From positions 1 through 60,302 of the forward strand of contig JAAYNV010000001.1 of assembly GCA_012520645.1 (NCBI GenBank): 60,302 nt of DNA. Direction: 5' to 3'. The notes below the pieces were generated by a model. That model did no database searches. It saw only the letters and a list, made by a program, of their open reading frames with translations, and had not been told where the DNA came from. The stretch comes from Clostridiales bacterium. GTDB taxonomy: Bacteria; Bacillota; Clostridia; Lachnospirales; Lachnospiraceae. This document shows, piece after piece, positions 44,049 through 53,996 of the stretch. Each line of letters opens with the position of its first letter. Positions within the stretch are counted from its first letter, which is position 1. A program made the position numbers and the translations under genes.

Positions 44049-44999
44049 CTATTTTACAAATGCTTTCGTCTTCTCATAGATTCCCTTTGCATCCAGTCCG
44101 TATTTTTCCACCAGAGCTGTTGCCGGTCCGGATTCACCAAAAACATCATACATACCGATCTTGCATACCGGAGTCGGAGCCTTGGCGCAGAGTGCATCAC
44201 ATACCGCACTGCCCAGTCCTCCAATTACGGAATGTTCTTCTGCAGTTACAACCTTTCCGGTCTTCTTTGCAGAAGCCACAATAAGATCTTCATCCAGAGG
44301 TTTGATTGTATGAATGTTGATCACTTCTGCACTGATGCCGTCTGCTTCCAGCATTTCTGCTGCTTCCAGGCTTGCAGATACACAGATGCCTGTTGCCACA
44401 ATAGTCACATCCGTACCCTCACGTAACAGTACACCCTTTCCCATCTCGAATTTATAATCTGCATTGTCATTGATTACCGGAACTGCTGCACGTCCGAAAC
44501 GGATATATACCGGTCCATCATAATCCAGCGCTGCCTTTACGGCTGCCTTTGCTTCAATATCATCTGCAGGATTCATCACTACCATACCCGGAATTGTTCT
44601 CATCAGCGCAAGATCCTCATTACACTGATGGGATGCCCCGTCTTCACCTACCGTGATACCTGCGTGTGTTGCACCGATCTTTACATTTAAGTGCGGATAA
44701 CCTACCGAGTTACGAACCTGCTCAAAAGCACGTCCTGCCGCAAACATGGCGAAGGAACTTACAAACGGAATCTTTCCGGTTGTAGCAAGTCCTGCTGCAA
44801 TGCCTACCATGTTACACTCTGCGATACCGCAGTCAATATGTCTGTCCGGAAATGCTTTTTTAAAAATGCCGGTCTTGGTAGCAGCTGCAAGATCCGCATC
44901 CAAAACCACAAGATTCGGATATTCCGCACCATACTGTGCGAGCGCATTACCATAACTTTCTCTGGTTGCGATTTTTTTGATTCCACTTGTGTCTGCCAT
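44049..44999 (-). CDS. Transketolase, C-terminal subunit
   Basis: A 316-residue protein comprising the pyrimidine-binding and C-terminal domains of transketolase. FGIAECNMVGIAAGLA-type sequence appears as DCGIAECNMVGIAAG with the catalytic Glu. GEDGASHQCNEDLALMRTIPGM and EEHSVIGGLGS are also present (recognition core GEDGASHQ). It works with the N-terminal subunit encoded just upstream; the two genes are adjacent with a one-base junction. Split transketolases are common in Clostridia and archaea. It transfers two-carbon units between pentose phosphates. Confidence 0.95.
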   Translation of the reverse strand: MADTSGIKKIATRESYGNALAQYGAEYPNLVVLDADLAAATKTGIFKKAFPDRHIDCGIAECNMVGIAAGLATTGKIPFVSSFAMFAAGRAFEQVRNSVGYPHLNVKIGATHAGITVGEDGASHQCNEDLALMRTIPGMVVMNPADDIEAKAAVKAALDYDGPVYIRFGRAAVPVINDNADYKFEMGKGVLLREGTDVTIVATGICVSASLEAAEMLEADGISAEVINIHTIKPLDEDLIVASAKKTGKVVTAEEHSVIGGLGSAVCDALCAKAPTPVCKIGMYDVFGESGPATALVEKYGLDAKGIYEKTKAFVK

Positions 45000-45838
45000 T
45001 AGTTTGCACCTCCTAAGCTTTCTCCGATTTTCTCAAGGTCAGCCATCGCTACGGCATACTGCTCATCATTCGGAGCTGTTCCGTGCCAGGATGCCTGACT
45101 CTCCATAAAGGATACGCCCTTGCCCTTTACACTGTGTGCAATAATAGCAGTCGGCATGCCCTTTGTCTCTCTTGCTTCCTGGAAGGCTTTTTCAAGTGCG
45201 TCAAAATCATGTGCATCGGTATTGATCACATGGAAATTAAATGCCTCAAACTTCTTATCGATCGGATACGGGGAACATACATCATCAATCTTACCGTCAA
45301 TCTGAAGACCATTGTTATCCACGATCACGACAAGGTTGTCCAGTTTTCTGTGACCTGCAAACATAGCAGCCTCCCAGATCTGTCCCTCCTGAATTTCTCC
45401 GTCACCACAGAGGGAATATACACGGTAATCCTTTCCATCCAGCTTCGCAGAAAGCGCCATGCCGACTGCAGCAGAAAGTCCCTGTCCCAAAGAACCGGAA
45501 GACATATCAATGCCCGGAAGGTGCTGCATGCACGGATGTCCCTGCAAATGGGATCCAAGCTTTCTTAAAGTCTTCAAATCTTCTACCGGGAAGTATCCAC
45601 GGTGAGCCAGTGCAGAATAAAGTCCCGGCGCTGTATGTCCTTTGGACAGTACAAAACGGTCTCTGTCCGGATTCTTCGGATTCTTCGGATCAATATTCAT
45701 CTCTTCAAAGTAAAGATAGGTAAAGATATCTGCCGCAGATAAGGATCCGCCCGGATGTCCTGCCTTTGCACTGTGAACAGCCGTTACAATACCTTTACGA
45801 ACTTCATTAGCCATCTTAGCGAGTTCTAATTTGTTCAT
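44999..45838 (-). CDS. Transketolase, N-terminal subunit
   Basis: The start at 45838 (MNKLELAKMANE) follows CTTGGAGGAAC; ten upstream codons are excluded, giving 279 residues. It is the thiamine-diphosphate binding half: KAGHPGGSLSAADIFTYLYF, SKGHTAPGLYSALA, GSLGQGLSAAVGMA and the TPP motif GDGEIQEGQIWEAAMFAGH ... DNNGLQIDG (recognition core GDGEIQEGQ). It pairs with the C-terminal subunit. It is 135 bases downstream of araD, so it may be read from the ara promoter. Confidence 0.95.
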   Translation of the reverse strand: MNKLELAKMANEVRKGIVTAVHSAKAGHPGGSLSAADIFTYLYFEEMNIDPKNPKNPDRDRFVLSKGHTAPGLYSALAHRGYFPVEDLKTLRKLGSHLQGHPCMQHLPGIDMSSGSLGQGLSAAVGMALSAKLDGKDYRVYSLCGDGEIQEGQIWEAAMFAGHRKLDNLVVIVDNNGLQIDGKIDDVCSPYPIDKKFEAFNFHVINTDAHDFDALEKAFQEARETKGMPTAIIAHSVKGKGVSFMESQASWHGTAPNDEQYAVAMADLEKIGESLGGAN

Positions 45839-45973
45839 GTTTGTTCCTCCAAGAGTTTTATTCAACAATTTTCTTCTTTCATTCTACAACATACTTTCTT
45901 TCATTTCCACACAATTTTTGCTGTTTTTGTTCTATCTGGATTATATCCTGTATGTCAATGATTCTATGTACGA

Positions 45974-46678
45974 TTATTTTATATCGCCCTGTCCGTAATA
46001 TGCGTTGGCTCCATGCTTTCTGTAATAATGCTTATCCTGAAGTTCCTGAGGCGCCGGCTGGATTCTCGGATTGATGCTTTCGGCACGGTATGCCATTTTT
46101 GCTACTTCCTCCAGAACAACCGCATTGTGTACCGCTTCGTGTGCATCCTTTCCCCAGGCAAACGGTCCGTGGTTTTTACATAAAACTGCCGGAACTGCCA
46201 TCGGATCCTTATTCATACGCCCAAACTCACTGACGATCAAAAGTCCTGTATTTTCTTCATAAGCACCTTCGATTTCTTCCTTCGTCAGACATCTCACACA
46301 CGGAATCTCTCCATACATGTAATCAGCATGCGTCGTTCCATAGCATGGAATACTCCTGCCAGCCTGTGCCCAGCTTGTCGCATAGGAAGAATGCGTGTGT
46401 ACCACACCGCCCACTTCCGGAAAAGCTTTATAGATTTCCAGATGAGTCGCCGTATCGGAGGACGGTTTATATTTGCCCTCTACCTTGTTGCCCTCAAGAT
46501 CCATAACGACCATGTCATCCGGTGTCAGCTTGTCATATTCCACACCGCTCGGTTTGATTACGAACAATCCCTTTTCCCGATCAATACCGCTCACATTACC
46601 CCAGGTAAATGTAACAAGACCGTATTTGGGCAGATCCATATTCGCCTCATAGACTGCTTTTTTTAATTCTTCTAACAT
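45974..46678 (-). CDS. araD: L-ribulose-5-phosphate 4-epimerase
   Basis: A 234-residue class II aldolase-like epimerase that converts L-ribulose-5-phosphate to D-xylulose-5-phosphate. The metal ligands are visible in [13 protein letters not shown] (two His) and in the [12 protein letters not shown] region. [17 protein letters not shown] and the DLEGN loop are also conserved. The C-terminus ends [14 protein letters not shown], as in AraD/UlaF proteins. It lies 19 bases after araB. Context favours AraD over the L-ribulose/ascorbate paralogs. Confidence 0.95.
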   Translation of the reverse strand: MLEELKKAVYEANMDLPKYGLVTFTWGNVSGIDREKGLFVIKPSGVEYDKLTPDDMVVMDLEGNKVEGKYKPSSDTATHLEIYKAFPEVGGVVHTHSSYATSWAQAGRSIPCYGTTHADYMYGEIPCVRCLTKEEIEGAYEENTGLLIVSEFGRMNKDPMAVPAVLCKNHGPFAWGKDAHEAVHNAVVLEEVAKMAYRAESINPRIQPAPQELQDKHYYRKHGANAYYGQGDIK

Positions 46679-46697
46679 GTACTGATCCCTCGCTTTT

Positions 46698-48305
46698 TTA
46701 TTTCAGGTTTTCCACTGCTGCACATTCAATCGCAAGCCCGTCTTTGTAACGCTCTATGAAAGCGTCAAAGCCTGCCACATCCTTTGCATCCGGTGTCTCT
46801 TCAATGGCTTCCATACCCGCAAATACTTTATGATTCAGGTAGTCATCCAGTGTCTCACCGTCTGCCTTGTTCTTCATATAGGAAGCTAAAACCGCCATTC
46901 CCCAAGCGCCGCCTTCACCCGCCGTTTCCATAACAGAAACCGGTGCATTCATGGCAGCTGCCAGTATCTTCTGTCCGACACCCTTTGTCTTGAAAAGACC
47001 GCCATGTCCGAGAATCTTATCCACCTTTACGCCCTCGCCCTTTAACAGAATATCCAGACCGATCTTTAATGCACCCAGTGCGGTAAATAAGTGGGAACGC
47101 ATAAAGTTTGCCAGATTGAATCTGCTTTCCGGTGTACGTACGAACATCGGACGTCCCTCTTCAAATCCTGTAATATGCTCTCCGGAGAAATAGCCGTAGG
47201 ATAACAGTCCGCCACAGTCTGCATCTCCTTCCATCGCCTTGCGGTACAGTGTCCCGAACAGCTTGTTCATATCCACCTCTATGCCAAAGCTCTCTGCAAA
47301 CTCCTTAAAGATTCCTACCCATGCGTTTAAATCAGAAGTACAGTTATTGCAATGTACCATAGCTACCGGGAAGCCTGTCGGTGTGGTTACAAGATCAATT
47401 TCCTCATATGCTTTTTTGAGTTCCTTTTCCAGAACGATCATTGCAAATATACTGGTGCCGGCAGAAACATTTCCGGTACGCTTCGCCACACTGTTAGTCG
47501 CTACCATTCCGGTACCCGCGTCACCCTCCGGCGGACAGAGCGGAATACCTGCCTGTAAATTTCCGCTTACGTCTAACAGCTTTGCGCCTTCTTCTGTTAA
47601 AGTTCCGGCATTCTCACCTGCTGTCAGAGACTTCGGCAAAATGTCCTTTAATTTCCACGGGAATCCTTCGCCTGCCACCAGTTCATCAAACTGTGCAACC
47701 ATCTTTGTATTGTAATCCTTTGTTCCGGAATCAATCGGGAACATACCGGACGCTTCACCTACGCCAAGCACCTTTTCTCCGGTCAACTTCCAATGAATAT
47801 AGCCCTCCAGAGTCGTCATAAAATCGATATCCTTTACATGCGGCTCCTTCTTTAAAATTGCCTGATACAGATGTGCAATACTCCATCTCTGCGGAATATG
47901 GAAATCAAATAAAGCAGTCAGTTTTTCGGAAGCCTCTGCTGTAATCGTATTTCTCCATGTACGGAACGGTACGAGCAGCTCACCATCCTTGTCAAACGGC
48001 ATATAGCCGTGCATCATGGCACTGAATCCAATTGCACCGACACGGGTCAGCGTCAGATCATACTGCGCCTTAACATCAGCAGCCATTTTCGTATAAGCAT
48101 CCTGCAATCCGGTCCAGATATCCTCCAAGGTATAAGTCCAGATGCCATCCACATAGCGGTTCTCCCAGTCATGTGCACCGGAAGCGATCGGAGCGTTGTC
48201 CTCTCCTATTAATACCGCTTTGATACGTGTAGAACCAAATTCGATACCAAGCGCTGTTTTCCCACTTTCAATTGTAGCTTTGATTTCTTCTATTGTAAGA
48301 CCCAT
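46698..48305 (-). CDS. araB: FGGY ribulokinase
   Basis: A 535-residue FGGY kinase. The ATP-binding N-terminus reads [17 protein letters not shown]; the sugar-site region [15 protein letters not shown] and the C-terminal FGGY segment [15 protein letters not shown] are present. It lies between araA and araD, so it should phosphorylate L-ribulose. It looks more like xylulokinase-type FGGY proteins than classic E. coli AraB, and may be the non-orthologous clostridial ribulokinase (AraK type). Context rather than sequence fixes the substrate. Confidence 0.88.
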   Translation of the reverse strand: MGLTIEEIKATIESGKTALGIEFGSTRIKAVLIGEDNAPIASGAHDWENRYVDGIWTYTLEDIWTGLQDAYTKMAADVKAQYDLTLTRVGAIGFSAMMHGYMPFDKDGELLVPFRTWRNTITAEASEKLTALFDFHIPQRWSIAHLYQAILKKEPHVKDIDFMTTLEGYIHWKLTGEKVLGVGEASGMFPIDSGTKDYNTKMVAQFDELVAGEGFPWKLKDILPKSLTAGENAGTLTEEGAKLLDVSGNLQAGIPLCPPEGDAGTGMVATNSVAKRTGNVSAGTSIFAMIVLEKELKKAYEEIDLVTTPTGFPVAMVHCNNCTSDLNAWVGIFKEFAESFGIEVDMNKLFGTLYRKAMEGDADCGGLLSYGYFSGEHITGFEEGRPMFVRTPESRFNLANFMRSHLFTALGALKIGLDILLKGEGVKVDKILGHGGLFKTKGVGQKILAAAMNAPVSVMETAGEGGAWGMAVLASYMKNKADGETLDDYLNHKVFAGMEAIEETPDAKDVAGFDAFIERYKDGLAIECAAVENLK

Positions 48306-48357
48306 TGTCCTGAAATCCTCCTTTTCCCGGCAGCATTGCCGTCAGTTACTTCCACTC

Positions 48358-49854
48358 CTATTTAAAAGCGATGGCGTTCCATCTTAATTCGTTCTTAAAA
48401 CCGCGGATTGTTGTACTGTTGTCGATCACTACGCTCTCAATTCCCATCGCTGCCGCCCAGTCTACCATCTGGTCAACGGACAGATCGTAAGAGAATGCAG
48501 TGTGATGAGCGCCGCCTGCTAAAATCCATGCCTCTGCTCCTGTTGCCAGATCCGGCTGCGGTGTCCAGAATGCGGTTGCTACCGGAAGCTTCGGCATCGG
48601 CTTCTCACACTTCTTGCAGTCCACAGCATTAATAATCAGGCGGAAACGGTTTCCAAGGTCTACAAGACTGGTTGCAACAGCAGGACCCGTTTTGCTGGTG
48701 AATACAAGTCGTGCAGGATCCTCCCGATTACCCATCGTAAGCGGATTTACTTTGATTCCGATTTCACCATCTGCGATAGAAGGACAAACCTCTAACATAT
48801 GCGCCTGCAGGATACCCTCTTTGCCCGGTACAAGATTATAAGTATAATCCTCCATGAAGGAAGTACCCTTTGCATCCTTGGTTCCTTCTGCCATAATCTT
48901 CATTAAGCGAACCATAGCCGCGGTCTTCCAGTCGCCTTCGCCGCCGAAGCCGTAGCCTTTTTCCATCAGTCTCTGTACAGCCAGACCCGGTAACTGCTTT
49001 AATCCACCAAGCATTCCAAAGTGTGTTACAAACGCATGGTAATTATTGTCCTCCAAGAACTTCTCCATACCGATTTCGATCTGCGCCTGCACCGCAACGT
49101 GTTTCTTAAACTCGTCTAAGTCTCTTCCCTCATTGATAATCTTATATTTGCTGTAATACTCATCTACCAGTGCATTTACATCACCTGCTGCCACAGCATC
49201 CACATACTCTACCAGATCATTTACATTGTAATGATCAATCTCCCAGCCAAACTTAATCTGCGCTTCTACCTTGTCACCTTCTGTTACGGCTACGTTATTC
49301 ATGTTATCACCGAAACGGCAGACACGGATATGGGAGGACTCCATGACACCAATCGCTGTTCTCATCCAGCCTGCCAGCTTATCCACCACTTTTTCATCGG
49401 TCCAGTGTCCTACCACGATCTTTCTTTCAATGCCCATGCGGCTCACAATATGGCCGTACTCTCTGTCTCCGTGTGCGGACTGATTCTCATTCATGAAATC
49501 CATATCAATAGAATCATACGGAATTTCCTGATTAAACTGTGTATGTAAATGGCAGAGCGGCTTCTTGTACTCCTGTAATCCGATAATCCACATCTTAGCC
49601 GGAGAGAAGGTATGCATCCATGTAATCACGCCTGCACAATCCTCATCATTATTGGCATCATTGAAGGTCTTACGGATAGATGCCTGATCGATCAGAGTCG
49701 GCTTTAATACAACCTCAAACGGCAATTTCCCCGTAGCATTAAGACCTTCTACAATCTTTGCCGAGTGATCTGCCACCTTTCTTAAGCATTCATCCCCATA
49801 AAGATCCTGAGAACCTGTACAGAACCAGAATTTGTAGTTTTTTGCTGCTTTCAT
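48358..49854 (-). CDS. araA: L-arabinose isomerase
   Basis: A 498-residue isomerase of normal length that converts L-arabinose to L-ribulose. Family landmarks: FWFCTGSQDLYG at the N-terminus, TWMHTFSPAKMWI, GFGGEGDWKTAAMVRLMK with a catalytic Glu, FMEDYTYNL with the second Glu, and the metal-binding GGAHHTAFSYDL. It is the first gene of araA-araB-araD and starts after AGGAGG. Its promoter carries an AraR box in the spacer. Confidence 0.97.
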   Translation of the reverse strand: MKAAKNYKFWFCTGSQDLYGDECLRKVADHSAKIVEGLNATGKLPFEVVLKPTLIDQASIRKTFNDANNDEDCAGVITWMHTFSPAKMWIIGLQEYKKPLCHLHTQFNQEIPYDSIDMDFMNENQSAHGDREYGHIVSRMGIERKIVVGHWTDEKVVDKLAGWMRTAIGVMESSHIRVCRFGDNMNNVAVTEGDKVEAQIKFGWEIDHYNVNDLVEYVDAVAAGDVNALVDEYYSKYKIINEGRDLDEFKKHVAVQAQIEIGMEKFLEDNNYHAFVTHFGMLGGLKQLPGLAVQRLMEKGYGFGGEGDWKTAAMVRLMKIMAEGTKDAKGTSFMEDYTYNLVPGKEGILQAHMLEVCPSIADGEIGIKVNPLTMGNREDPARLVFTSKTGPAVATSLVDLGNRFRLIINAVDCKKCEKPMPKLPVATAFWTPQPDLATGAEAWILAGGAHHTAFSYDLSVDQMVDWAAAMGIESVVIDNSTTIRGFKNELRWNAIAFK

Positions 49855-49894
49855 TTTGTTCCTCCTTTTAAGTGTATCAATTCAATTTGCAGTG

Positions 49895-49988
49895 AGTTGT
49901 ATGTCGTACAACTTTTATTTTGTTTTCCTACTTTCATTGTACATCTTGTACGTACAAATTCGCAAGTTGTACACATGTGCTTTTTGGT
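49895..49988 (-). promoter_or_regulatory. araA promoter with AraR operators
   Basis: On the minus strand, TTGCGA (49960-49965), 18-base spacer, TACAAT (49936-49941). The perfect palindrome ttgtacgtacaa (49946-49957), identical in type to the B. subtilis AraR box core, fills the spacer, so bound repressor would block polymerase. A second box, agttgtatgtcgtacaact (49895-49913), lies downstream of the predicted start site. A half-site agttgtac (49965-49972) and the 13-mer tgtgctttttggt (49976-49988) lie upstream. Two boxes about 47 bases apart resemble the paired operators used for looping. Confidence 0.82.
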
Positions 49989-50029
49989 TGAATTTTATTT
50001 GGAAAAAGTAGATTTTTTTAGGAACTTTT

Positions 50030-51112
50030 TTACTTAAACTTCCGCACCGAGTCCCTCTGGATAATATTGATGTCAAATTCATAAGTTCCATCAAATGTCG
50101 GATCCTTAATCATCTTCAAGAGATTTTCCGCCGCCTTCTCTCCAAGATGTTCCATCGGATGAGGAACAGATGTCAACTGCACATCTCCAAGAACCGCCAG
50201 TTCCGAATCATCCACACTCGCCAGAGAAATATCCTCCGGCACATGGATACCCTCCTTTTTCAGAATCTCAATCAAGCTGAAAGCAACCTCATCATTATAA
50301 CAGAATAGTCCGGTGCAGCCCGCAACACGATCCAAAAGTTTCTCTCTTGATTTTTCCAGATGCTTGACATCTTCCGTATCCACCCACAAAATTTTCGTAT
50401 CATCAATATCGAGTCCTGCTTCATTCATAGCATCCACATATCCGGCATACCTAAGATGTCCCTGTCCATCATCCAGTTTGAAAATTCCTCCGATTTTTTT
50501 GTGTCCCATGGAAATCAGGTGTCTCGTAACTCTGCGTCCTGCCATCCGGTCATTGATGGACACATGTGGAATTTTTAAGAGTGGATAATAGCTGTTTATA
50601 AAAATAATCGGTATTCTCCGCTTTCGAATCTCCTGATACAAATGAAGATTCGGATTGGGAATGCCGCTTTTGGTCGTTTCCATAATAATGCCCGCGACTT
50701 CGTCCCTGTTTATAATATCCTCCAATATCGTCCGTTCCCTGCTGTTGAGATTATTTGTAAAAGCAATCTGAACCGAATACCCCTGTTCAAACAATACATT
50801 TTCAATCCCTTGTATTGTCCTCGGAAAAATATACCCATCTACATAAGTCGTAACAACAGAAACACGGGTTCTCTTTTCCAGATTTGCAAGTCTGTTATCA
50901 TTGATATAAGTACCGCTCCCCTGTACTCTGCGAATCAGTCCTTCGTTTTCCAGTACACTGATCGCATGCCGCACCGTCTGTCTGCTGACACCGAACATAT
51001 CCTTCAGCTTATTTTCCGAGTACATCTTCTGTCCGGGCTGCAGTTCCTTTGTTTCAATCTGTTGTTGAATCCATTTTACAAGTTCTAAATATTTTGGTGA
51101 ATTTTTTTCCAT
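50030..51112 (-). CDS. araR: Arabinose repressor AraR (GntR-LacI chimera)
   Basis: The likely start is 51112 (MEKNSPKYLELV), giving 360 residues; an in-frame GTG at 51154 would add 14. The N-terminal ~70 residues are a GntR winged helix (SENKLKDMFGVSRQTVRHAI, VQGSGTYI). The rest is a LacI-type sugar-binding domain (VSVVTTYVDGYIFP, GCTGLFCYNDEVAF, VDDSELA). This is the AraR architecture, in which L-arabinose releases DNA. It is downstream of mmsB and upstream of araA. No normal ribosome binding site precedes 51112; a stable hairpin sits there instead. Confidence 0.93.
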   Translation of the reverse strand: MEKNSPKYLELVKWIQQQIETKELQPGQKMYSENKLKDMFGVSRQTVRHAISVLENEGLIRRVQGSGTYINDNRLANLEKRTRVSVVTTYVDGYIFPRTIQGIENVLFEQGYSVQIAFTNNLNSRERTILEDIINRDEVAGIIMETTKSGIPNPNLHLYQEIRKRRIPIIFINSYYPLLKIPHVSINDRMAGRRVTRHLISMGHKKIGGIFKLDDGQGHLRYAGYVDAMNEAGLDIDDTKILWVDTEDVKHLEKSREKLLDRVAGCTGLFCYNDEVAFSLIEILKKEGIHVPEDISLASVDDSELAVLGDVQLTSVPHPMEHLGEKAAENLLKMIKDPTFDGTYEFDINIIQRDSVRKFK

Positions 51113-51123
51113 ATTGACAATAA

Positions 51124-51145
51124 GGGCTGCCCCGAAAGGCAGCCC
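51124..51145 (-). terminator. Hairpin between mmsB and araR
   Basis: Arms 51124-51131 and 51138-51145 (gggctgcc / ggcagccc, 6-base loop) are followed on the minus strand by ttattgtc. It lies 11 bases before the araR ATG. It may partly terminate transcription from the transporter genes or restrict araR translation. Confidence 0.65.
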
Positions 51146-51177
51146 ATCCCCCACATTCTTTCAGGCAAGTTTACACT

Positions 51178-52347
51178 TTAGCCTTTCTTTCTCTTGGATA
51201 ATAAATCTACTGTAACAGCACCTAACAAAACGGCACCTTTTACAATCTTCTGAATATCTGTGGACCATCCATATAAAGACATACCATTGTTCAGAATACC
51301 CATGATAAATGCACCCACTACAGCTCCCATAATCGTACCGGAACCACCGGCTACAGCAGCGCCGCCAATGTAACAGGAAGCAATGGCATCCATTTCGAAC
51401 TGGTCACCGGCCTTCGGTGTTGCCGCTGCGTTACGGGCAGATAAGACAATACCCGCTACCGCACAGAGGATACCCATGTTGGTGTATACCCAGAAGAATA
51501 CTTTGTCTGTATTAATACCGGAAAGCTGTGCAGCCTTTCTGTTTCCACCCAAAGCATAAATCTGACGTCCTGCAACGGTTTTGCTTGTAATAAACTGATA
51601 CAGAGCTACCAGAAACCCCATTACAACCAGAACAAACGGGATACCATTGTAACGTGCCAGCTTATAAAAGAATGCCCAGACAATGAACAGAATCACAACT
51701 TCTTTAATGGCTACCTGCCATACAGGATTGGTAGCAAAACCATACTTTTTCTTTGTATTGATGTTCTTCAGCTCAGAGGCAACGATCAGAACGGAGGCAA
51801 CCGCCGCAACAATAATACAGACGAGATCCAGAGTTCCATCTCCAAAAGGAATCTTGATCGTCGGCAGGAAGCCTGCTCCGATAAAAGTATAGTTTGTAGG
51901 AAGCGGTCCCTTTGTCTGTGCCTGCAGCATGGTATAAGTAGCACCACGACCCATTAACATAGTTGCCAGTGTTACGATGAAGGGCGGAACTCCCAGTTTA
52001 GAAATAAAAAATCCACTGAACATACCACAGAGCAGACCAATTAAAAGAGCAGCTGCAATTGCAATCCACATATTTACTTTGTAGTCTACTAAAAGGATAC
52101 CTACGGTAGCACCGCAAAGAGCTACGATGGAACCAACTCCCAGATCGACATTACCGGTCAATACACAAAGCAGCATACCAACTGCCAGAATAACGACATA
52201 ACCGTTCTGCATGATCAGGTTATTGATATTTGCAGGAGAAAGGTTCTTTCCCCCTGTCATAATAGCAAAAATAACAAATACTGCAATAAGGACAAGAACC
52301 ATACCATATTGCTTCATGTCAAGATTAACTGTTTTCTTCTTATCCAT
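51178..52347 (-). CDS. mmsB: Multiple-monosaccharide ABC permease MmsB/GguB
   Basis: A 389-residue CUT2 permease with about ten membrane segments. Typical BPD_transp_2 features are GNVDLGVGSIVALCGA, GVPPFIVTLATMLMGRGATY and AASCYIGGAAVAGGSGT-like sequence (here DAIASCYIGGAAVAGG). The length and an internal insert place it with the MmsB/GguB proteins that partner ChvE, not with shorter RbsC permeases. It forms the channel for L-arabinose and possibly other monosaccharides. It is two bases after mmsA. Confidence 0.92.
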   Translation of the reverse strand: MDKKKTVNLDMKQYGMVLVLIAVFVIFAIMTGGKNLSPANINNLIMQNGYVVILAVGMLLCVLTGNVDLGVGSIVALCGATVGILLVDYKVNMWIAIAAALLIGLLCGMFSGFFISKLGVPPFIVTLATMLMGRGATYTMLQAQTKGPLPTNYTFIGAGFLPTIKIPFGDGTLDLVCIIVAAVASVLIVASELKNINTKKKYGFATNPVWQVAIKEVVILFIVWAFFYKLARYNGIPFVLVVMGFLVALYQFITSKTVAGRQIYALGGNRKAAQLSGINTDKVFFWVYTNMGILCAVAGIVLSARNAAATPKAGDQFEMDAIASCYIGGAAVAGGSGTIMGAVVGAFIMGILNNGMSLYGWSTDIQKIVKGAVLLGAVTVDLLSKRKKG

Positions 52348-52349
52348 GA

Positions 52350-53900
52350 CTATTCTCCCTTTCTGTTATGTGCCATAATGCACTGCATAATTCTTTCCTG
52401 TGATACTTCTTCCTTTGTCAGTTCTCCTGCAATCGCACCTTCATTGATAACATATACTCTGTCACAGGTTCCGATAATTTCCTGCATTTCGGAAGAAATA
52501 ACGATGACTGCTTTTCCGGCCTTTGCCAGTTCATTGATAACACAATATATTTCGTACTTCGCACCTACGTCAATACCACGGGTCGGCTCATCCAGAATCA
52601 GTACATCCGGCTGTGTCAGCATCCATTTTGCCAAAACAACTTTCTGCTGATTACCTCCCGATAAGGAACCAACTACCTGCTCAATGGAGTTTGCTTTAAT
52701 ATTGATACGTTTCTTGTATTCTTCTGCAGAAACAATTTCATCATTTCCGTTGACCACGCCCTTCTTGGAAAAGAAGTTTCGAAGAGCCGCCATAGTCATA
52801 TTTCGTTTGATATCGTCAATCAGCACAAGCCCGTATGTCTTTCTGTCTTCCGATACATAGGCAAGTTTGTTATCAATGGCATCTTTTACAGATTTTAAAT
52901 GTACTTCTTTTCCATTGATCTTTACCGTACCGGAAATCTTCTGTCCATAGCTTCTACCAAATACGCTCATTGCAAGCTCAGTTCTTCCAGCTCCCATCAG
53001 TCCTGCAAGCCCTACCACCTCTCCGGCTCTTACCTGCAGATTGACATCTTTAATCATCTGTCGATTCGCATCATCCGGATGGTATACATTCCAGTTCTGT
53101 AATTCAAAAATGGTATCTCCGATCTTTACACCTTCTCTTTCCGGGTAGCGGTTTGTCAGTTCACGACCGACCATGCCTTTGATGATGCGATCCTCTGAAA
53201 AGTCATCCTTTCCCTTTTCCAGTGTTTCAATCGTATGTCCGTCACGGATAACCGTAATAGAATCCGAAACATAACTGATCTCATTCAGTTTATGAGAAAT
53301 AATAATACAGGTAATTCCCTGTTTTTTCAGTTCCAGCATAATTTCCAGAAGCTGCTTACTTTCTTCATCATTCAGTGCCGCAGTAGGCTCATCCAGAATC
53401 AGCAGTTCTACCTTCTTGGCCATTGCCTTTGCAATTTCAATCAGCTGCTGCTTACCTACGCCCAATGTGCTGATCGGTACATTGACATCTTCATCGCCAA
53501 GTCCGACTCTTTGAAGCATTTCCTGTGCCCTTTTCCGGGTTTCTGTCCAGTCAATCACGCCCTTGACTGTGGTCTGCTCATTTCCAAGGAACACGTTCTC
53601 GGCAACGGAGAGGTTCGGGCTGAGCGCCAGCTCCTGATGGATAATAACGATGCCCTTTGCCTCGCTCTCTTTGATGCTGTGGAACTTACATACCTCACCA
53701 TTGTAGACGATATCGCCGGAATAGCTTCCATATGTATAAACGCCTGACAGAACGTTCATAAGGGTGGACTTTCCGGCTCCGTTCTCTCCACACAACGCGT
53801 GTATCTCCCCGCGCTTTACCTTCAGATTTACATCATCCAAAGCTTTTACGCCGGAGAATTCCTTCGTTATGTGATTCATTTCCAAGATATTATCAGACAT
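52350..53900 (-). CDS. mmsA: Multiple-monosaccharide ABC ATPase MmsA/GguA
   Basis: A 516-residue protein with two fused ABC domains, as usual for CUT2 importers. The first has [11 protein letters not shown], a divergent signature [17 protein letters not shown] and [11 protein letters not shown]. The second has a degenerate P-loop [11 protein letters not shown], signature [14 protein letters not shown] and [13 protein letters not shown]. It powers sugar import with MmsB and ChvE. It is 96 bases after chvE, behind a strong hairpin. Confidence 0.95.
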   Translation of the reverse strand: MSDNILEMNHITKEFSGVKALDDVNLKVKRGEIHALCGENGAGKSTLMNVLSGVYTYGSYSGDIVYNGEVCKFHSIKESEAKGIVIIHQELALSPNLSVAENVFLGNEQTTVKGVIDWTETRKRAQEMLQRVGLGDEDVNVPISTLGVGKQQLIEIAKAMAKKVELLILDEPTAALNDEESKQLLEIMLELKKQGITCIIISHKLNEISYVSDSITVIRDGHTIETLEKGKDDFSEDRIIKGMVGRELTNRYPEREGVKIGDTIFELQNWNVYHPDDANRQMIKDVNLQVRAGEVVGLAGLMGAGRTELAMSVFGRSYGQKISGTVKINGKEVHLKSVKDAIDNKLAYVSEDRKTYGLVLIDDIKRNMTMAALRNFFSKKGVVNGNDEIVSAEEYKKRINIKANSIEQVVGSLSGGNQQKVVLAKWMLTQPDVLILDEPTRGIDVGAKYEIYCVINELAKAGKAVIVISSEMQEIIGTCDRVYVINEGAIAGELTKEEVSQERIMQCIMAHNRKGE

Positions 53901-53944
53901 TCTCTCAGCTTCCTTTCTTGTCTTCTATCGCTTTTAAATAACAA

Positions 53945-53972
53945 CGGGCGGCGGTTTTTCTGCCGCCGCCCG
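53945..53972 (-). promoter_or_regulatory. GC-rich intercistronic hairpin between chvE and mmsA
   Basis: A 10-bp, nearly all-GC stem, arms 53945-53954 and 53963-53972 (cgggcggcgg / ccgccgcccg), 8-base loop, followed on the minus strand by ttgttattt. The position after the binding-protein gene suggests partial termination or mRNA protection to make more ChvE than transporter. Confidence 0.8.
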
Positions 53973-53996
53973 AAACATTCAAGCTGGTGAAATTGA

